A program made the translations under genes and the position numbers. Under the pieces are notes generated by a model. It made no database searches and was not told the DNA's origin. It saw only the letters and a program-made list of their open reading frames with translations. A stretch of 64,000 nt of DNA, taken from NCBI RefSeq assembly GCF_043290135.1, contig NC_134710.1, positions 254,869,592 to 254,933,591 of the forward strand. The letters are read 5' to 3'. Every line of letters begins with the position of its first letter. The stretch's first letter is position 1. This DNA is from Rhipicephalus microplus (lineage: Eukaryota; Arthropoda; Arachnida; Ixodida; Ixodidae). This document shows positions 34,810 to 47,300 of the stretch, piece after piece.

Positions 34810-34815
34810 TTTATT
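34810..34815 (-). terminator. Candidate polyadenylation signal of alpha-spectrin
   Basis: AATAAA on the minus strand (TTTATT on plus), about 440 bases past the alpha-spectrin stop codon. It is the first canonical signal I noticed in a suitable position, so the 3' UTR would be about 0.45 kb. Other signals further along cannot be excluded. Confidence 0.4.
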
Positions 34816-35252
34816 AAAGACCTGTTACACATAAATAACAACAGATAATGCTACTTCTGATAGCTGCCAGAGCCACAAGCATTTCACCACTTTCCGAAAT
34901 GCGGCTTAAAAGTAAAAGGTTTAAAAGCCAAAATAAAAGGACAATACCCATCTATGCAACTAAAAAAAAAGTATGCAATACACCTGGGACCTGAGACTAC
35001 ACTAGTGAGAAAGCTGCTTTCATAATAGTTATAACAAATGGTTTACACGTTTGGTGAACCTTGTAGAGAAATAAGAACAATAAAAAAAAAGCAAGTAAGC
35101 TGAATGAATTTTCAGTGAAACAGTCTTTTAAAAAGGCAGTTGAGGCAGGTATTATTCTGTCTTCTGTACTCTAGGCCAGAGCTTGTTGCTAGCATAATCA
35201 GAAGCACAGCTCCATCTAAAGACAAATGTGGGAAACACATAAAAGGCAGTGC

Positions 35253-35381
35253 TTAGTTCTGGAACAAAGTGCGGGTGAACTCGATATAGTCGTAGGCGCC
35301 GGAAATGGATCGGCCACTCTTTGGATCCACGTAGGGTTTCATACGCGATACGCAATAGTCGGCCATATCCTTCGTAAGATT
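35253..35381 (-). CDS. alpha-Spec: Alpha-spectrin last coding exon
   Basis: 129 bases: acceptor TTTTCTTTTACAG, then [20 protein letters not shown] to [12 protein letters not shown] and TAA at 35253-35255. It encodes the end of the second EF-hand pair. Phase 0 at its start. Confidence 0.95.
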   Translation of the reverse strand, partial: NLTKDMADYCVSRMKPYVDPKSGRSISGAYDYIEFTRTLFQN

Positions 35382-38300
35382 CTGTAAAAGAAAAAGATAC
35401 ATCATTGCAGTTCCTGACATGTATGCCATGCATATTCACATGAACTTCATATTTAATCCTCCATTTTTTACATTCCCCAATCACATATGCATTTTGAATA
35501 CTGCAGTTCTGATTTCACAGAATGCACTTTTATCACAGTCATGTACCTTGAGCACTTGTGATGAGCAGGAGAAATACTGTGCCAAGCCTTTCATGCATGG
35601 ATCTTTTCATGTGAAAACACTGTTGGCAAAGAAAGCAACCCAGACTATTCAGCTTCGGATATAACATACAGGGAACCTTTACTTATGCAGACATTAAAAG
35701 TACAATCGAACTACTTCAAAAGAGACACTGATATAAAAAGTGAATGGGTATAAGAGACACCAGTATGCCTACATTAAATCGCGTGGGGCAGAAAAATGCA
35801 TACAATGTGCCCTGCTTTCAAGACATCTTATATAAAAGAAGAATTGCTGCCTGAAGCATGCTTCTTATAAAAGGGTTCAACTGTATGATGAAAAAACTAA
35901 GCTGGCTTGTGGACGTGCTCCTGAATGTACCATAGGTTACTAAAAAGGGAAAAAAATGAAAGCGAGCTTGCAAGTGAAAGCGAAGAATCTGCGTTGCCTT
36001 AATCACAGCACATATTGTGTCCGCAATGAATACCACTACCGATAGATTGATAAATAAGAGAAGGTAGCCCTCACATTGGCCCTCACATTGGTTAGCTGTG
36101 ACAAAGGCAAAAATGAGTAACCACTCTGGTGTGCCGATGAGAGCACAAATGATGATGAAGTTTGGAAAGAAGTGGAGCAGCGGTTGTATTTTGAAATGAT
36201 CACATTCATTCCAAGATACTTTCACTTTTACAAGGTGTTAAGGTGGTAGACCACTCGAAAACAAAAATTTTTTCAAGGGCAGGCAGCGTTGAAATAACTT
36301 TTTCCTCAAAACCAGCATGTGTTATTTAATTTACCCAGCTATTTACAGTGCAAAATATTGAATATTTATTTAGTGGGCGGTAATCTTTGTCAAAAATTGC
36401 ATTAAAAGTGCTAGCCACACCAGCTGTGATAAGTGACTAATGGGTGGCTTTATACAGTAAAGCTTTGACATTTGTGTAACTAATCGCTGGAGCTATGCAG
36501 TGAAGTATAATAAATATTATGCAGTGAATATCAAGGAAGTAATGCTAAAAAAACAAAACAGGGAAAAAGAGCCAATTTAGACTGAACCTGTTGGAGAATT
36601 CAGCTGTGAACTGAAAAATATTTGATAGATTTCTTTTATTCTAGTTCACTGAACATGATTGATTTGTGGGGTTTAACGTCCCAAAACCACCATATGATTA
36701 TGAGAGATGCCGTAGTGGAGGGCTCCGGAAATTTCGACCACCTGGGGTTCTTTAACGTGCGCCCAAATCCGAGCACACAGGCCTACAACATTTCCGCCTC
36801 CATCGAAAATGCAGCCGCCGCAGCCGAGAATCGAACCCGCAACCTGCGGGTCAGCAGCAGAGAACCTTAGCCACTAGACCACCGCGGCGGGGCTAGTTCA
36901 CTGCACAGATATATATGTTGTAAATCATTGTGCAAAATTTCAGTTCAAAGTATACGCTGAGAAATACGTTATGAAAGTTTGCGTCGCAACATTTGGAGCA
37001 AATTGTTATTTTCATAAAAACGTAAACAAAGATTTTGGAGCTTGTAAAAAGGGTCACAATCTTCGCATGCAGGCCTAAAATGCACCAGATTCATAGCTGG
37101 GTCCTTCTGCAGAAGCATTATTGTCTCCTTTTGTTCGGGTGGCTGCTCGTCTTTTCTTCCTGGCCTGTTTTGTCCCATCCGCTGAATCGCGTGTAGCATT
37201 CTGCATGCGCAGGTGATCCCTGGCGATGCAAGCTTTCGTCGTGTGGTACCCTGGTTCTATGCCAGCTTGCCTCAGGATATCTAGGGTGCTTACACTGCCA
37301 TAATTAAAGTGTTCCACAGCATCATGCAAGGCAAACATTACTGTAGGCAAGCTTCCATAGACCTGTTTGGGTGCCCGCTGCCATATTAGACCAGTGAAAC
37401 ACTCATTAGCATTTTGAGTCTTTCCATGAAGGCACTTCATTAGAAGTTCATCAGAGCACAGATCACTGTAGACAGATTTAACTTTGTTGAGCACATCATT
37501 TGGAAGTCCTCCTTTGTGTACATACTTTCCTTGGCCGAGTGCTTTGACCCTTTGGTCCACCAGCTTTTTGGTCCAAGTGGACACAGGCCATTGATTGATA
37601 TGTGGGGTTTAATGTCCCAAAACCACCATATGATTATGAGAGACACTGTAGTGGAGGGCTCTGGAATTTTGACCACCTGGGGTTCTCTAACGTGCACCCA
37701 AATCTGGGCACACCAGCCTACAACATTTCCGCCTCCATTGGAAATGGAGCAGCCGCAGCCAGGAATCGAACCCGCCACCTGCGGGTCAGCAGCCGAGTAC
37801 CTTAGCCACTAGACCGCCGCGGCGGGGCGTGGACACAGGCCATGTCTCGGCTGCTTGTTGGTAAAGCTGCAATGAAAAAGACTGGCAAGGGTAGCCGTTT
37901 TTTTTTCATTGCAGAATGGTTCCCCACATTAGCCCTTATGGCGATGCCATAGTAGTTTTGCAGGCGGTCAATGAGGGCATCAGTGAGCTCTCCCTTACCA
38001 CCGAGTCCACGCACTGTCTTCTTCAGTTTTCTGAGGCGGCAGCCAACACGCTTCTGGACATGCCCAATACATTCCAGTTTCTGCACACTGTGCTTTCCAT
38101 ACATGTCTTTGACAGCGGCATAGCTCTTGGAATCACTATTGCCGTAGTACTGCAGGTATTTCAAATCTCTTTTGCCTTTCGACCTTTCAAATATTCAGTA
38201 TAAACCAACCGTCTCCATACTGCCAGCACTTCCTTCATGGTTTGCTTGACAGGAAGTGTGGTTTGCCTTCTATTCCTGGTACGAAGCACTATCTTGCCTC

Positions 38301-41300
38301 AACTTGCTTTTCGTTTTAGAAGACTTACACGAACTAGAAAGGGCCTCACATCAATAACCTTTCCCGTGTCAACAGAAATCACAGACACACAACCGTTCAA
38401 AGATGAATGGCCACGCTTCTGCCACATGCCATCACCTGAAACACCACACTCAGCACTCCCCACAACACGACGAACTTCCACAGCAGCATCAGTCATCGAC
38501 TTCGACGCCACTTCTGCTGCTGCAGAAAGCCGAGATGACAATTTGTCGTAGGCGGAGTCACGTGGAGGAGCAGGCATGTTCATCACTTCGGAAAAAGTTT
38601 TCGCACCAGCGTGCCCTTTTTCTAACTGGCGCATTGCGTAAACCAGACGTAAATTGTTCTCATTGGCACGACCCACCTTTCTCGACTTATGAAATGGGCG
38701 CTTGAACCCACAGTCTGTACACACGACCGCACAAGCCGAGCATATCTCTTGGTGAGAGCGTTCCTCGAGCTTCAGTGTTGCGTTCATGCATTCAGAACAT
38801 GCCAGCGAGGAAAACACTGAAGAAAGAATACCAATGTCCATTATCCTGTCCATCTTAAACGGTCAATGAGTCAGGGCAGTCCGGCACTTGCCAAGACAAC
38901 CATGCCAAGACAAGGAGCCATCAACCTTGTCACTGGGGAGACTGCTATGCCCCATGAGAATTTCTTCGAATGCAAAAGTATTGCCAAAAACATTAGTGCC
39001 TGGGGATACTGTCCCAGGTTCAGTGATCAACATCCTCATTGGGCGTAGTGGCACATTTTTTCGGTCCCTTCAGGTTCCGTTTAATGAGAGTCTACTGTAC
39101 CTATTAAGTTGATGTTGATCGTTGAAACAGCGGTCCAGAAACCTCGTAGTGTTACATTTGTGCAAAGGAAGTCCTTATTTTGAAATAAAATCATGCTTCA
39201 GGGGTCCACATCAGGTTAGCGCATTTCAAATTATCCGCCTCAAGCAGAGCATCTCAAGTCACTGTTCCCGTTGCGCAACCTTGCCGAGCTTTACTGTGCG
39301 GCCACTAACACAGGTAGCATCAGAACGAAATCAGCAGTAACCACAGCAGCAACAGCGGCCATTGAACAATTTCCTGTCATTGGCTCCGAGATGGCAGATG
39401 AGCTTGGTTTAACTGGTATTTTCTAGATGGCATGGCCTGTCCAGTTTAACCCAGCAAAAATAGAACTTTTGAACCACTCGTGCCATTCCCCATAGTAACG
39501 ACTGGTGGTACTTTTTTTCATGTATCAAAAAGAAACGAACAAGCAGCATTTTATTATATCTCTTGATGCACAAAAGGTTCTTATTTAGTGTAGCTAGCTC
39601 AATTACTAGTCATTAATTGTAGCCTAGTTGTAACTCTGACGTCGACGGGATCATTTTGCGAATGTCCTACTGCAGCACATGTGTTCTCGTGCATTTACTT
39701 TAATTTCTCGGTAAGTAAGCCACTGTGGTTGATAATATAGTCGTTTTAGACGTCATACATTGAGCTTTCACTCTCAGGTAAATTATTTGACTTTAGTGTC
39801 CCTTTAAAAGGGCCCCATTTGCATCGCCTTCTCAATTGATAGCCTGACTTAGCTTCTCAATGGACACGTCAACCTGGCTATAAGGTAAGACTATGCACAT
39901 ATTATTGCCTGTTTCAAACTATCTTAAAATCCCTACTGTAATGCATCAGGAAAAAATACATCCAGCCAATAAAATAACAAACTAAGGAAACACAGGAGAG
40001 AGGAAAGTGGCTCGTTTTTGTCTCCTTCGTTTTCTGTGTTCGTTATTTTAGTAGCGGCATATACCCTATTTACTCGCGTAATCGGCGCTCTCACATAATA
40101 GGAGCAGCCCCCCCCCCCCCCCCCCTAGTTTGGTCGCAAAAAATTAGATTTTTTTTTTAATTCTACGCATAATAGGCGCACCCCAAAGTTGGCCGTGATC
40201 AGAAACGATTCTACCCCCCAGCGATACAGTTGGAATGCAGTCCTCTTGCCCCGAAGAAAAAAAAGAAGGCAAATCGAAGAGCAAATAAAAAAATTCTAAG
40301 TGCAACAACCTAACCAACGTGTTTGTCGAAATAAAACTTGGGAAAAAAAAAGTCAATGAGTGGAAAAAAAATGGCTGTTCTATCAATTACTGATACTCCC
40401 CAAATCGCTGTGCTCTTTGGAAGTCATGTGTACAACGTCGGGGGCTCGATCGCATCACCATCATCAGAGAAAAAAAAAGAAACGCCATTTTACAAGAGGT
40501 GTGCGTATCCTGTGGTCGTGTATTCAACTTTGGTTCCATTATGGGGAAGTATGCAAGCTACATGACTGGATTCAAGGTGAAGGCAGTGCAGTACGCGCTG
40601 GAGCACGGCAACCGGGCTGCAAGCAGGCATTTGGGTGTCGGAGAAACCAGTATTCGGTACTGAAGGGATCAAGAAGAAAAATTCAAGGCGACAAAAAAGA
40701 CACGACGGGCTACCAAGGTGCCAAGACCGGCAGGTATCTGAACGACGCAGAGCAACTGGTCCGGCATATACGGGAGCTACTACGAGACGGCTGTGCTGAG
40801 TCATTGGATATTGAGTAGACTGAGGCGCGCAGAATAACCTGAGCTCAGTGCATCGACGCAAAAAAGTTCAAAGCCAACTCAGGATAGACAACTCGTTTCG
40901 TGTGGTGCCATCGCCTCGCATTGCGAAGGCGGACCCTTGTGCCAGAGCTTGTCCGCAGCATATGAGGACAAAGTGGTGGACTTCCACCAGTTCGTTATAA
41001 AGCTCCGACAACAGAAAGACTTCATTTTGTCCCAGATCAGCAACGCTGATCAGACCCCACTTTGCTTTGATATGCCGCGGAACACGACAGTGGAAGAGAA
41101 GGGTGCACGAAGCGACGTCAGAACGTCCGGCACTGATAAACAATGATGCACTGTAATGCTGGCGGTGACAGTGGATGGGCACAAGCTACCGCCTTACGTT
41201 ATTTTTAAACATAATACGCTCCGAAAGGCAAATTTCCCTTGAGGCATCTACGTCAGAGTCTAGGAAAAAGGCTGGATGAGCGCGGAACGCATGGTGGATT

Positions 41301-44300
41301 GGGTGAAAACAGTCTGGAGTCGGTGGCCGGGTGGTCTGTTGTTCCCGTCCATGCTTGTCCTGGACATTTTTCGCGGGCACCTAGTAGATCGCGTACGAGA
41401 TGAGCTAAAAGAGCTGTGCACAGATCTGGCAGTGATTCCGGGCAGCCTCGCATCGATACTGAAGCCTTTGAACGTGTCCTTGAATAAGCCTATGAAGGAC
41501 AATGTTCGAAAGCTGTACACCACCTGGATAGCTGGAGGACATCAGCAGATTCCAGTTGGTTAGATTAGGAGGCCGCCAATGAAAATGCTGTGTGCTTGGA
41601 TTGTGTAAGCATGGCAGGCAATCTCCGACGAAGTCGTCAGGAAAAGCTTCAAGAAGACGGGTATCTCAAATGCACTGGAGGCGAGTGAGGATGACATGTT
41701 GCATGGTGCGGATGATTCAGACACCGAAAAGGAATCCCCGCTCAAAAGAAGGAACACTCACAATTTTTGTGTAAGTAAATTTTACGCGGGTGTGTGCAGT
41801 TGACGGCTCTCGCTTGTTCATTAAAGGTACGTAGGTATGTTTGTTCACTACGCCATTTGCGGTCACTGTGAGCAAGGCTCCCGTGTGGGGAGCCGAAATG
41901 TCTTCATTTTTGTGCATTTCCCCTTAGTCGTCGTTTTTGTTGCTTTGTATTATGTTTGTCCTTGACCAGACGAGATTCCGTCAAACTCTTGACTGTTTTA
42001 TTCTGACTTAATTGGTAAATACAAAGTCACCTTTTACTTGAAAAACGTGCAGATTTAAAACGTGAAAACAGAGTAAAAAAAAATTTCGAAAACTTTGCCC
42101 CGCGTAATTGGCGCACCCCTTGCTTCGAGCTGAATTTTCTCAAAAAAAAAAAAAAAAAGTGTGCCTATTTAGTGAGTAAACATGGTACTTTTTCTTGATG
42201 CAATGCACCAACTAGCACAGCAAAGAGTGTTATTAGCTTACTGCAAGTACAGTTGCGAAGTGCCCACAATGAATCCATAGCGCAACATACACACCTACAT
42301 ATAGTTGCACACTTCTTTAATGTCTCTTTCTGGTTTTTCTGACAATGACGATTAACTTTTGCCTATTTGCTTTGCGATTGGTAGGCCTTTAAATCAACAA
42401 TTCATTTCACTATTTATATGTTTTCATTCCTGGAAAAAATTTTATGCTTTGGCTACACAATATTACATGTGTTAAGGGCACTGTTGGCACTGCATGACAA
42501 TCATAGTATTTTTTTTTTCTGAAACAGTTTGAAGCACAGGCATGGCCCTGTGATAGACCACCTGCTTGTCACCCAGAAGTCCTGGGTTTAATTCCTATTA
42601 AAAACAAAGATCTTTATTATTTCTTTATTGCATCTATCCTGAGTTTTCACTCATGGGGAATGTTTATTTTTGGCTACAACCAAGGACACTAACACCATGC
42701 CAACATTAGAATTTCTATGAAACAAGCTCTGACACTGCTGCGATTATATGGAAGTAGGAAAGCTAATTTGGAAATATGTGCACAGACTTAGGGTAACTGG
42801 AATAACTAGTCAAGTAACTGGAATAAGTGGGATTGATAAATTTGCCTTCCCAGAAATGAGAAGAGCTAGCCTCAATCAATCAACGCTGCATTTTTGTTGT
42901 CGGGGTCGTCATAGAGAACTATTTGGGGACACCTGCTGCGCAGCACGCGTTTGGCTGGTACGCTAGATACACGGCTGGTTTTAAACTTAAAGTTGGCTGA
43001 GCATGTGCTGGAGCATGGGAACAGAGCGGCTGGAAGACACTTTGGCGTCGATCTGTGTGCATTCGTTTCGGGAGAAAACAAGAGCTTGTAAATTTGACAG
43101 TACTCTCAAATCTGAAAGCACTCCACAGATTTATCTGTGCATTTTACCAATCTAAAATGAACCACCTTTGCTCTACAAGTTGGCTGTAGATATTGTTTGG
43201 CAAAGCAATTAAACTTGACATGAAGCACAGAGAAAACATCTGTGGGGCTTCTGAAGTGTGAAAATTAATAAACACGCTAAATTTTTGGCTTAGGTGAGCG
43301 GCAAACACAAAGACAGAAAGTACTCCAAGTATAACTCACTGCGTAGAGCTCGTCGGCAGTGACATATGGCCGCTCGCCAGAGGTGATGGCACGGAAGGCA
43401 TTCTCAATCTCCTCAGATGATCGTACATTTTCTGTTTCTCGTGAGATCATGAATGCCATGTATTCCTGGAGAGACACTTGTCCATCTCTGTTGGGGTCTA
43501 CCTGGTCAAGTATGGCCTCAAACTCGGGATCTGGCTGGCCCTCTTCCACCATGGGCAGGTCGTAGCCCAATGCCCGTAAGCAGGACTTAAATTCCACGTG
43601 GTTCAGCCGGCCACTCTTGTCTTTGTCAAAGTGCCTGCATGCGTCTCATGTAGGTCAAAATAAGCGCTACTTGACAGCCCACCAAAAGGCACCTGTAAAA
43701 TGCTGCCCAACATAATATTTAAAAAAAAGTTTGGTCCATACAGCTTAAAAGGGATGTTAGAACTGAAGAGCTAGCTTATTTCAATGGCTACAATGATACA
43801 ACACGCATAAAAAATCGCAACACTCTTACGATACCTACCCCAGTTTACTGTATAGTATTCTTGCAGTACTGAAGTAATTGTTGTGCAGTTATCTAGATAC
43901 GGGTATGTGCAAACTTGGTAGTACTCACTATTATTGTACTAAACAAATTTGTAACGTGACCCTACTATTGCACAATGCTTTCTGAAATTGAACAGACATT
44001 ACTGAGAGAAATTGAAAATAGAATAAAATCTTATCTGGTCAGGATGCAATGGCATGGTAAAAATAAACACAATGAATACCGGCTAAAAAGGTATTTAAAA
44101 TATACTTATTCAAAATATAATTAGAAATAACTGTTGAAATATATAATTAGTATATTTTTAACATGCCATCTTCAGTTGGTGTTCAGTGTTTTCATTTCTA
44201 CCCTCATGCTGAGATACCGAATTTACTCACGTAATCCTCGCACTCGCATAATTCTCACACCCACCCCATCGCCCAACAAAAATAAGATTTCTTTTTTCCT

Positions 44301-47300
44301 CGAGTAATTATCACACCCCCAAAAACTGCCACAATAATGTCGTCTGCTCGTTCCAGCCACTGATGATGATAACGCACACCATCTGGCACCATCTCTTAAG
44401 CATCAAGCACACTATTATTCCACGGAGATTCAATCCAATCCAAGCCAAGCCAAAGTGGCAAGTGCACGTTGCGGCGTGTTTTGTATGTTGTGTCGGTAAT
44501 CTTGTCGCGTTATGGGGCTATACTGAAACTACACGGCTGCTTTCAAGTTGAAAGTGATAGATCATGCACTAAACAACGGCAACAGGGAGTCTACGAATTT
44601 TGTGTCCTCTACTGGTGAGGGCAGCTGAAAGCCACCAAGACTCGTTGGGCCTGCCGTGTGCCTAAAACTGGGATCGATGGTAAACTTTATTTCTTCAGAA
44701 GGAAACTGCGGACGATTCTGTTATATAGCCATCAGCCCAATACTGGCGTCCTATGCTTACCTTTTGAGGGCTCCTGTTGAGCGACGAACGCTACCGCTAC
44801 GTCTGCAACACCCACAAGCTTTGAGTATGGTATTCTAATTCTCGCCTATTTGCTTGCACTTTTTGTGTCTCAAATAAATCTTGCCTTGTGTTGAACGTGT
44901 GCTTTTATTGTTGAGATAAGCTTTAATTAGTACTTATCAAAGCTAGTTGTTAGTTGCTGGTGTGAGAATCCTGATGTGGCCACTTCGTTTTCTTTTTCAC
45001 TCTGTACGTTTTCGTCGAAAGTTTTCCCCGCGTAATTCTCGCACCTCCCAACTTTGCATCGGTTTTCCGCCAAAAAAAGAAGTGCAAGGATTATGCGAGT
45101 AAATACGGTATCAAGCTTTCTTTCAGGATACAACAAAATAGAAAACTTTTCCTTGAATTTCTATGGGGTGGTGACAAAAATTGAAAAAGATAACATTCTA
45201 ACTTTAAAAGTTGCACTTCCCAAAAAACTGTTAGTCACTGCTTCGAAGTCTCATTTAACCCCTTAACTGCCTAATTATCATTTTTTTTTTAATTTCCAGT
45301 CAAAATGGGCCTATTTTTTTTATATTGCTGATTTTGAATCCGATTGTACTAAAGAGTAGCTAGTCTTTGTTGAAAAAATGTTTTCTCTACATACTTGCAG
45401 TCAAATCAACAGAATAAAGTTTATTTCTGAACAATACATAGAAAATGAGCTGCCTGCTGCTAATAAAATTTAAAATTCTTACAAACCAAACAGTTACAGA
45501 CGCTACATCTTTCTTCACTTGTGTAAGCTAACCCCCGTATTCACAAACGCTCCTCGACTCGACTTTTACCCCTCACTCGACAGAGTTGAGCACTGCGCCG
45601 CTGCTCGGCGGCAAATGGCGCTGCGCTACTCGTGAATCGCAGCAGATTACCGCTGATGTGCAGTGACTTGTCGTGACTAGAGACGGTGCTCCCATCGGCT
45701 TTCTCAAGTGAAGGTGAAGCATAGAGTGAAGGGATGTTCTAGAATACGGGGGTAAGCACCCTTGAGGTATTTCATTTGGGAAGCTTCGGGGCTGCATGGA
45801 AAATTTGAAAAAACGGAATAACGCAAAGCGGCTTCACTCGTGGGCACTCGCAATGTTTGCGTCTTAACTGTCATCACCATCATCACCAGAGCAGTTACTG
45901 AATTATAGGGAAGTACCTATTCTGCTACGATGAGTTTTCCTCGTCCTAAGCAGTTTGGTGAAAGTTTAGATAGGACAAGCTCTGCTCGTCCAAAGCAGTT
46001 AAGGGGTTAAACAATCATATCTCATCAGGAAGGGGTGGGCTGTGAAAAGAAAAAACATTTTGTGCTTCCTTAAAATATCAGACATTACATGTTCAGTGAC
46101 ATTATTTGTGAGGTGCTCTAAAGTCAAACAAATGCCGCGCTAAGACTTTTTTTTCCTCCCATGTTTTGCAGATGCCTCACCTCATCTCACTCGTATAGCT
46201 CCCAATTCACCGACTCCACTGACATATGTATCACTGAGAGTTGGTATGTTGTCATTTCTGCTAAAATTGCACTCAAGTAGGCAAAAAAAGAAAACGTAGT
46301 GTCCAACAGTTTTGTAGTTAAGACACCGACAGTGAAAAAATGAATGAAGGACAAACAAGGGGACACAAACATACTTGACTTTAAAAAATTCGTAATAGGC
46401 GCTGTGTCGAGTCGACATTTTGGCAAGCGGACTCCTCTTATTCAAGGCTAGAACAGAACTGATTTTTTATTGCTACAGTGTCTACTGTCTACGCTTTGCA
46501 CCCTATCCTCCATTCTAACAAAGGAGGAGAAAAGGGCAACATTGGGAGCGCGAAGGGAGGGGGAGTGCTGTGACGAATTGTGCTAGTGAAGAAGGAACAG
46601 GTTTTCGGGAATAAAAAGAAAATAAGCAAGCAGTGAGGAGGTGAAGCTGTATACGTGTCACTGAACCCTGGTTGTCAGAAGTTAATGCTGAATTTGAAAT
46701 TTCTAGATTACAAGCTTAACTCACATTGGCTTTATTTGTGTACATGCCATACCGAACGGATTCAAGAGCCCCTTTAGAAACCTTTATACCTACTGGTTGG
46801 AGTGTGTTGAACTTGTGAATAAGGTGTGACTCTGCATGTTTCCTGTCTCTTGGGGATGTATTTGAGACTTTAACTAAGCGCTGGCCACCTAGCGGCCGCA
46901 CCTGGAAGCAGCGCTAACAGGGTCAACCTTAAAAGGAGATAAGTTACCACGGTGCGAAGCCGCCGCAAAGTTCTTTTATTTTCACCATGCTACAAGCGCG
47001 AGCTCAAAAGAGCAGAAAGCGATGTCCAAAGACTATTGAAGTGTGCCACAATGCGTGGCATCACGGTGTAAAGATGGCAACATATCAATCAATCACTTTC
47101 TAAATTAAGGATTCAGACGACGCACGACAGAGAACGGCGCAAATCAGAGACTTGTGCATTAGAGACTTGTGCATTGTGCATACGGTACTTTGTTTGAATC
47201 AATTCGCACAGGACAACTCAATTCTCTTCAGTCAATACGCCATTATTTATCATGTGTACTTTATTATCCAAATTTGGGCTTCACTAAGCGCAGAGTATAG

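Larger units (their letters stand above)
42188..43339. other. Intron remainder between the Tigger-like element and exon 9
   Basis: Apart from the SINE relic and the transposase fragment listed here, nothing recognisable. Confidence 0.4.

Noticed and set aside
42541..42612. tRNA-Asp gene
   Set aside because: The acceptor stem does not pair and box elements are altered; the TTTATT-rich body following it fits a SINE.
43340..43634. EF-hand exon as alpha-actinin
   Set aside because: Neighbouring exons and the C-terminal residues match alpha-spectrin; alpha-actinin ends differently and would not be preceded by the [18 protein letters not shown] repeat.
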